A stretch of DNA of 10,981 nt from positions 1 through 10,981 of the forward strand of contig DUUU01000393.1 of the NCBI GenBank assembly GCA_012841485.1. The letters run 5' to 3'. Below are positions 6,875 through 10,981 of this stretch, piece by piece. Position 1 is the first letter of the stretch, and the number at the start of each line of letters is the position of its first letter. The translations under genes were made by a program, and so were the position numbers. Below the pieces are notes generated by a model. The model did no database searches, was not told the DNA's origin, and saw only the letters and a list, made by a program, of their open reading frames with translations. Source of the DNA: Armatimonadota bacterium. Lineage in GTDB: Bacteria > Armatimonadota > JAAZEB01.

Positions 6875-8092
6875 TCAGGCGGCTCCATGAGAGAGCCGAG
6901 CGTAGGCATCGAGCAGGGAGGGGAAGAGCTGCTCGCTGGTATAGCGTGCCGCGTGGGCGCGCGCCGCGGCAGACATCGCCTTCCGCCGCTGGGGATTCCA
7001 GTGGAGTGCGAGTGCCGCTTCGGCCAGCGCCTGCGGGGTGGGATCGGTGAGAAGCCCCGTCTTGCCATCGGCCACGGAAAGAGCGAGCCCGCCGCCGCGA
7101 TAGCCGACGACCGGCAGGCCCATCGCCTGCGCCTCAATCGTCACCAGCCCATGCGCCTCATGGGCATTGGCGTGGAGGAAGAGGTCCGCCTGGGCGTAGT
7201 AGGCCCAGATATCCTGATAGGATGCCCAGCCGGCGAAGACCACCGTATCGCCAAGGCGCAGCGCCTCCGCGCGCTGGAGATACCGCTCGAGATAGTGCCC
7301 CCCCCCGACCAGGAGGAGGCGCGCGCGTGGCTCCCGCTGGTGCAGGATGGCCGCCGCCTCAAGCAGATCGCCGATGCGCTTATCCGGATCCATGCGCCCC
7401 GTGTACAGGAAGATCGGACTATCCTGGGGGATGCCATGCCGCCTGCGGATATCGACCGCGGGCAGATCGGCGGGCGGGTCAACCCCGCATGGCAGGACCA
7501 CGGTGTTGTCAACACCGCACTTCGCCAGCATCTCCTGGACGTAGGGGCTGACCGCGGCGATCAGGTTCGCGCGCCGGCACGTGGCGCGCGCTCGGCGTGC
7601 TAGGATGCCGCTTATGGCGGCATTCACCGCCCTGCGTCCCCGCATGCCGGGCGAGAAGGTGAGCCAATCGGCAGGATCGCTGTCCCAGAGGGGATAGTGG
7701 GCGTGAAGCATCACCGGGAGGCGGCAGCGCCGGCCAATCTGGACGGCGATCTTTCCCGCGAAGTGAACATCCTGCCCGTGGACGATTGCGTTCTGGCCAC
7801 GCAGGCTGGCCAACAGCTCCTCCCAGGCAATGCCATGCGCGCGTGCGCGCTGGATGCCCAGGACGAAGGGGGCAGGCTCTCCCGGCAGGCGAACAATGTC
7901 AAGCTCATCGGGACCGGAATGCAGGGGGTACAAGGTATAGGAGGTGTGCTCCGGCGCAACCACAGTTACTCGCACTCCGAGTGGAAGCAGCCGACGCGCC
8001 CATGCGTTGATGGCCGTCGCGACCCCTGTGATCCGAGGGAGATACGCGGCGCAAACAAAAACGACCCTCTTGGGGAGAACCGGCTCACTCAC
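6875..8092 (-). CDS. GT4-family glycosyltransferase
   Basis: Retaining glycosyltransferase of the GT4 family with a GT-B double-Rossmann fold, using a nucleotide sugar to glycosylate a lipid, polysaccharide or small molecule. The protein has 405 residues. N-terminal acceptor domain: VVFVCAAYLPRITGVATAI (10-28), a strand-loop with the glycine needed near the active site, and RVTVVAPEH (41-49). C-terminal donor domain: IFLYTGRMDPDKRIGDLLEA (227-246), LLLVGGGHY (259-267), and the EX7E motif HEAHGLVTIEAQAMGLPVVG with Glu312 and Glu320. The start is GTG at 8092, chosen because a near-consensus promoter ends 7 nt upstream and homology begins with VSEPVLPKRVVFVC; a longer frame reaching 8290 would run through the promoter and the hairpin repeats. 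No signal or membrane segment, so peripheral or cytosolic. Similar proteins act in glycolipid or cell-surface glycan synthesis; the acceptor is unknown. Confidence 0.92.
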   Translation of the reverse strand: MSEPVLPKRVVFVCAAYLPRITGVATAINAWARRLLPLGVRVTVVAPEHTSYTLYPLHSGPDELDIVRLPGEPAPFVLGIQRARAHGIAWEELLASLRGQNAIVHGQDVHFAGKIAVQIGRRCRLPVMLHAHYPLWDSDPADWLTFSPGMRGRRAVNAAISGILARRARATCRRANLIAAVSPYVQEMLAKCGVDNTVVLPCGVDPPADLPAVDIRRRHGIPQDSPIFLYTGRMDPDKRIGDLLEAAAILHQREPRARLLLVGGGHYLERYLQRAEALRLGDTVVFAGWASYQDIWAYYAQADLFLHANAHEAHGLVTIEAQAMGLPVVGYRGGGLALSVADGKTGLLTDPTPQALAEAALALHWNPQRRKAMSAAARAHAARYTSEQLFPSLLDAYARLSHGAA

Positions 8093-8099
8093 AGGTGTA

Positions 8100-8128
8100 A
8101 GTATACCACCGGGCCCCTTTGCTGTCAA
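8100..8128 (-). promoter_or_regulatory. Glycosyltransferase promoter, leaderless type
   Basis: On the minus strand: a perfect -35 TTGACA (8123-8128), a 17-nt spacer, -10 TATACT (8100-8105), 7 nt (TACACCT), then the GTG at 8092. The transcript should begin at or 1 nt before the GTG, with no Shine-Dalgarno sequence. This is the best evidence that GTG 8092 is the real start. Confidence 0.85.
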
Positions 8129-8247
8129 CCGCTCCTCTGCCTGCCTGAGATTCCGACATAGGGAATCGGCCCCGGGCAGAGGCTTCCGGCTCCAATGCCC
8201 GGATTTCTCTTGCCCCTTCTCCCATAGCCCCGCAGGCTGCCCTGCCT

Positions 8248-8336
8248 CGGCCCCGAAGGGGCCGCATAGCTTAGCCCAGGGTGTCCGCACCCTGTGTCAT
8301 GTGCCCGCAAAAATAACCACGACCTCGAAGAGGTCG
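8248..8336 (-). repeat. Three-hairpin repeat unit, copy 1 (minus orientation)
   Basis: Read 8336 to 8248: hairpin with CGACCTC/GAGGTCG stem and TTC loop (8320-8336); 27-nt AT-richer linker with GGTTATTTTT; hairpin GGGTG-CGGA-CACCC (8279-8292); TGGGCTA; 7-nt spacer; hairpin with CGGCCCC/GGGGCCG stem and TTC loop (8248-8264). The second hairpin can extend to 7 bp (CAGGGTG/CACCCTG, 8277-8294). The order, loop sizes and spacings match copy 2 within one base. Confidence 0.85.
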
Positions 8337-8360
8337 GACAAACCGCTACCATGGATGATC

Positions 8361-8448
8361 GCACCCCTTCGGGGTGCCAGGTATTTTCTGTCTGCAAGAC
8401 CTCGGGTCAGGAGACCCTGGGCTATGTTGTTGGACGCCTTCGGCGTCC
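8361..8448 (+). repeat. Three-hairpin repeat unit, copy 2 (plus orientation)
   Basis: Hairpin with GCACCCC/GGGGTGC stem and TTC loop (8361-8377); 26-nt linker with GGTATTTT; hairpin GGGTC-AGGA-GACCC (8404-8417); TGGGCTA; 7-nt spacer; hairpin with GGACGCC/GGCGTCC stem and TTC loop (8432-8448). The unit points away from copy 1, and the 24 nt between them (8337-8360) centre on CCATGG. Stems differ from copy 1 but all remain fully paired. Confidence 0.85.
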
Positions 8449-8489
8449 TTCGAGAGCGCCACGCGGTCGCGAACAATGCGATGGACAGA

Positions 8490-8525
8490 CGAACGTTCGG
8501 TCGGGGCGAACCCTTGGTGTTCGCC
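8490..8525. repeat. Palindrome and hairpin pair in the repeat tract
   Basis: CGAACGTTCG (8490-8499) is a perfect 10-nt palindrome. It is followed by GGCGAAC (8505-8511), a 7-nt loop and GTTCGCC (8519-8525), a perfect 7-bp stem. Both reuse the CGAAC/GTTCG word, unlike the TTC-loop hairpins to the left, so this may be part of another repeat type. Confidence 0.65.
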
Positions 8526-8575
8526 GTGTTTCCGGTTCACGTCGCTCGCGGTTCGGTGGTGGTGGCTGGGAGGGG

Positions 8576-8592
8576 AGGCCCCGAAGGGGCTT
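8576..8592. repeat. GAA/TTC-loop hairpin
   Basis: GCCCC-GAA-GGGGC at 8578-8590, extendable by one G-T and one A-T pair to 8576-8592. Same apex as the hairpins in the two repeat units, but with no TGGGCTA motif beside it. Confidence 0.65.
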
Positions 8593-8611
8593 TGCCGGAA
8601 AGCAGCGCGGA

Positions 8612-8640
8612 GCTAACGCCTCGCGCTCCTTGCGGTTAGC
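8612..8640. repeat. Hairpin spanning the esterase stop codon
   Basis: GCTAAC (8612-8617) pairs with GTTAGC (8635-8640), partly extendable through CGC/GCG with a mismatch or bulge. The stem contains the esterase TAG stop (8613-8615) and codons for its last nine residues. The 7-nt direct repeat GCCGGAA lies at 8594-8600 and 8639-8645. No T-run follows in the direction of transcription. Confidence 0.6.
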
Positions 8641-10793
8641 CGGAAGGAAACGCTTCTTGTCGCCTCCAGATTCCCAGGAGCATCATAGCCGCGGTTATGG
8701 CCATCGTTCACCTCGTAGACGAAGCGTCCGCAGCGATCCATCGACCGGAACTGGAGGACGTGGTTGCCGGGTGCCTCCACCAGGATCGGGCCGGTGTATT
8801 CCTCCCAGGGGCCGTCATTCAGGCGATACTCTGTTCGCGCGATGCCGAAGCCACCGGTCTGATCCTCGGCCACCAGGGCGATCTCCACGGGAGCGGTGTA
8901 GACGCCCTCTTTGCCGTCGCCATCGATGAAGGCGGTGGTGCAGGGCGGGTTCGCGTCCAGTGCCCATCCGTCATCAAAGTAGCCGGCCTCCAGATAGGTC
9001 TCTGGCAAATAGACGAAGGGGGACTGCACCGTGGGCGCCGGCTTGCGGTTCGCGTCCCAGATGACGTAGTCCGGCCAGAAGAAGGGGAGCGCCTCCAGAT
9101 CCTTCCCCACGGTGGAGGGCGAACTGGAGTAGGGGTCAATGCGACTGGAGAGGTAGCCTCTGCTTACAACGACGTAGCGGTTTGGGTTCAAGGGGTTGGG
9201 TGCGGTGAAGACATAGTTGATGCTTGGCCCGGCATACGTCCGGTTGCCTGCGATCACGCCGGTCCTGGTGAGGGTGAGCGGCAGCTCCTCGGCAATCTGG
9301 GCAATCGTCGCGTGCGACTTCAGGTCGCCAAACAGAAGCAGGTTGGCGCTGGCGATCTGCTCGGAGGTCAGCTCTGTGTCCCGGATCGGGAGCAGGAGGG
9401 GCTGGTTTTCCGGAATGTACGCCCCTGGTCGCAGGGGATAGGGCGCCTCCCACCAGTTGCGCTTTCGCTCTCTGGGCGGCTTCTCCCAGCCCCAGTGCAG
9501 AGTCATCCAGTTGTTCCACTCGGCGCAGAAGCGGAGGGCGTCCTCGTAGTTGCGGCGCGTCTCGGCCCTCGTGCCGGTCGTTCCGTACACGACGACAAAC
9601 CGCGACAGGAGCGCGTCGCTGATCGGGCCTTGCAGGCCGTGGCGCTTTACGGGGCCGAGTCGGCGCGGCGCCTGGGGCGGGCCCCACCCAACCACGCGGT
9701 GGCGCTCGTCGGTACGCGCCTCAAGAGTGAGCGGCCCGTTGGGCACGCCCTGATACGAGAGGAGGCCGTTGGTGTAGACGGTCACGTTTTGGCCGAAATC
9801 GACCGGGTTCCCCTCATCCAGGAGCGTGTAGCGGGCAATATTGCTCGCCTCGACCTGGATCACCTGCCCCCTTGCCCTCGCCGACAGGCGCGCCCATCCG
9901 TTGAGCACGCGCAGGCGATCAACCCGGAGCCAGTGCCCCCGGTTATACTTCACGGTGTTGGTCACATAGGTGGGGTTCTCTGGCTTGCGGACGCGCGCTT
10001 TGCCGAGGAACCAGTTGTAGACCTCCTCCGTATCATAGCCGGCACCGTGCCCGCCCCAATCCCCGCGCGCGAAGACCCCCTGGAAGCCAAACTCTCGGGC
10101 GCGTTGCACCACCTGCTCGGCGTTGGAGGGCGGGTTGATGTAGTCCCAAGTGCCGTAGCCGATGAGGAGCCAATTGTAGCGGCCATTCTCCACCTGCCAG
10201 AGGGAAGAGGCCGTCTCCAGGATCGGCCGGCGTGAGGGGTCCACATAGTCCGGGATCTTCGGCCCCTCGGCCTGCTCGTAGAAGTGGGCATAGAACTCGC
10301 GGTAATCGGTCCAGCCGGCGATGGGGGCACCGGCGGTAAAGATGTGCGGGTAGCGAAGCGGCATCCGGAACGAGCCATGGCCTCCCATCGACCCGCCCGT
10401 GAGGTAGATGCGATCCTCATCTACGTGGTAGCGCGCCTTGAGGTCATCGAGCACGCGGAAGAGATCATCCTCCCCGATGCCATCATAGTTGTTGCTGCCG
10501 CGGCCATCGGGGTAGGCGAGGATCCAGCCGTTGGAATCGGCCCACTCTCTCTGCCACGTGCTGAATCCACCGAGGCGACCGCCGAAGCCGTGGAGGTGCA
10601 GGACCACCGGGTGGGGCTGTTCGGGCCGGTAGGGATCGGGGATGTAGACCCCATAGGGCTGATAGGAGCCATCAATCTCGGAGAGGTAGTAGTTCACCGC
10701 ATATCCGGGCGTGACCAGGGGCTCCGCGCGCGTGAGGCGGGCGAAGAGCAACGTTGCCGGTATCAGCAGCAGCAGAGCGGTCAGGTATCGCAT
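8613..10793 (-). CDS. Secreted esterase (PHB-depolymerase/feruloyl-esterase-like) with C-terminal OmpL47-like domain
   Basis: A 726-residue exported serine hydrolase. Residues 1-24 form a signal peptide (MRYLTALLLLIPATLLFARL then TRA-E as the likely cleavage site). The alpha/beta-hydrolase domain covers about 25-270: oxyanion-loop HLHGFGG (66-72), nucleophile Ser135 in GGSMGGHGSF (133-142), likely Asp217 (GYGTWDY) and His249 (GDWGGHGAG). A middle region follows, including a module with VVYGTTGTRA (401-410), ANLLLFGD (483-490) and PNPLNPNRYVVV (532-543) that resembles one recurring in large secreted serine hydrolases. The C-terminus (about 622-720) looks like an OmpL47-type beta domain: EYRLNDGPWEEYTGP (655-669) and HVLQFRSMDRCGRF (678-691). 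The substrate is unknown; ester-linked polymers are a reasonable guess. The start ATG 10793 was chosen for the signal peptide, although it lacks a Shine-Dalgarno; ATG 10820 and GTG 10913 are in-frame alternatives. Confidence 0.85.
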   Translation of the reverse strand: MRYLTALLLLIPATLLFARLTRAEPLVTPGYAVNYYLSEIDGSYQPYGVYIPDPYRPEQPHPVVLHLHGFGGRLGGFSTWQREWADSNGWILAYPDGRGSNNYDGIGEDDLFRVLDDLKARYHVDEDRIYLTGGSMGGHGSFRMPLRYPHIFTAGAPIAGWTDYREFYAHFYEQAEGPKIPDYVDPSRRPILETASSLWQVENGRYNWLLIGYGTWDYINPPSNAEQVVQRAREFGFQGVFARGDWGGHGAGYDTEEVYNWFLGKARVRKPENPTYVTNTVKYNRGHWLRVDRLRVLNGWARLSARARGQVIQVEASNIARYTLLDEGNPVDFGQNVTVYTNGLLSYQGVPNGPLTLEARTDERHRVVGWGPPQAPRRLGPVKRHGLQGPISDALLSRFVVVYGTTGTRAETRRNYEDALRFCAEWNNWMTLHWGWEKPPRERKRNWWEAPYPLRPGAYIPENQPLLLPIRDTELTSEQIASANLLLFGDLKSHATIAQIAEELPLTLTRTGVIAGNRTYAGPSINYVFTAPNPLNPNRYVVVSRGYLSSRIDPYSSSPSTVGKDLEALPFFWPDYVIWDANRKPAPTVQSPFVYLPETYLEAGYFDDGWALDANPPCTTAFIDGDGKEGVYTAPVEIALVAEDQTGGFGIARTEYRLNDGPWEEYTGPILVEAPGNHVLQFRSMDRCGRFVYEVNDGHNRGYDAPGNLEATRSVSFRLTARSARR

Positions 10794-10801
10794 GGCGAGG
10801 A

Positions 10802-10885
10802 TCAACGACCGGCTGGACATGCGCGTTCTGGCAGCGCCCGGCACTCGCGCCGGAGCAGCGCCTCCTCCAACTCCCGAGTCGACAT
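10802..10885 (-). CDS. Possible 27-residue upstream reading frame
   Basis: An ATG at 10885 with AGGGAGC about 5 nt upstream opens a 27-codon frame beginning MSTRELEEALLRRECRALPE and ending CPAGR, then TGA at 10802-10804. The stop lies 8 nt before the esterase ATG at 10793, which has no Shine-Dalgarno of its own. Codons in the first two thirds mostly end in G or C, like real genes here. It could be a leader that couples translation to the esterase, a remnant of a truncated gene, or chance. No known family is recognised. It overlaps the longer esterase frame (to 10913) in a different frame, so both cannot be fully coding there. Confidence 0.4.
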   Translation of the reverse strand: MSTRELEEALLRRECRALPERACPAGR

Positions 10886-10981
10886 CGTTTGCTCCCTGTT
10901 CGACGTGCGCCACCAGGCACCTGTTTTCATGCGGTATGGGCCAGATGCCTGGATCGGCGGATGGCGGGATGGGTCAGTGGC

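Larger units (their letters stand above)
8093..8612. other. 520-nt intergenic region filled with hairpin repeats
   Basis: This gap between the esterase stop and the glycosyltransferase start has no supported gene. Besides the promoter at 8100-8128, positions 8248-8612 hold a near-continuous run of short, near-perfect hairpins, most with 7-bp stems and a three-base TTC or GAA loop. None is followed by a T-run, so they are not standard terminators. Short open frames in this stretch (for example 8085-8267 or 8374-8616) have no ribosome binding site or recognisable protein and cross the hairpins; I treat them as chance. Confidence 0.8.

Noticed and set aside
8248..8264. Rho-independent terminator of the esterase
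   Set aside because: The stem is strong, but no T-run follows on the minus strand, and the same hairpin type occurs several times in both orientations.
8248..8448. CRISPR-like array
   Set aside because: The repeated elements are hairpins with different stem sequences and uneven spacing, in inverted orientation, not identical direct repeats with uniform spacers.
8697..10235. A 512-codon open frame on the plus strand
   Set aside because: It is antisense to the esterase, whose signal peptide, GxSxG motif and C-terminal domain are clear. Its translation has no recognisable domain.

Overview
The window is bacterial, high in GC (about 60-63% by eye) and almost entirely coded on the minus strand, so the transcription order runs from high to low coordinates. 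Nine protein genes are supported: a secreted esterase (8613-10793), a GT4 glycosyltransferase (6875-8092), an M55 D-aminopeptidase-like protein (5895-6686), the ribosome-assembly GTPase Der (4291-5655), an AMMECR1/AmrA-type protein (3747-4280), a phasin-like coiled-coil protein (3298-3678), Maf (2699-3301), a beta-propeller glycosidase-like protein (1619-2608) and 6-phosphofructokinase (562-1524). A PfkB sugar kinase runs off the left edge (1-493). The phylum cannot be settled from the sequence. GC content, many leaderless starts, a large secreted esterase with a C-terminal beta domain and hairpin-rich intergenic repeats would fit Armatimonadota, Planctomycetota or Chloroflexota-like bacteria; this is only a guess.

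Three transcription units can be proposed. The first is glycosyltransferase then M55 peptidase. The second is der, amrA, phasin-like gene, maf and glycosidase, with short gaps or overlaps and a Shine-Dalgarno sequence before most internal genes. The third is pfkA then the PfkB kinase. The first gene of each unit (glycosyltransferase, der, pfkA) has a near-consensus -35/-10 promoter whose -10 box lies only 6-7 nt from the start codon and no Shine-Dalgarno sequence, so each is predicted to be translated from a leaderless mRNA. Most downstream genes have good Shine-Dalgarno sequences. This split helped fix the starts, including a GTG start for the glycosyltransferase.

The esterase lies upstream of these units. 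It has a signal peptide, an alpha/beta-hydrolase domain with a Ser-Asp-His triad, a middle module and an OmpL47-like C-terminal domain. A 27-codon reading frame with its own ribosome binding site ends 8 nt before its likely start.

The 520-nt gap between the esterase and the glycosyltransferase (8093-8612) is the most unusual part. It holds a series of near-perfect hairpins. Two stretches of 88-89 nt, in inverted orientation, have the same three-hairpin architecture with different but still paired stem sequences, which suggests a repeat family kept for its structure. A further hairpin covers the last codons and stop of the esterase. I saw no convincing features in 10886-10981 and no tRNA, rRNA, CRISPR array, transposase or riboswitch. 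I found no clear defence, secretion or novel enzymatic system; the repeat architecture and the leaderless promoter pattern are the main points of interest.
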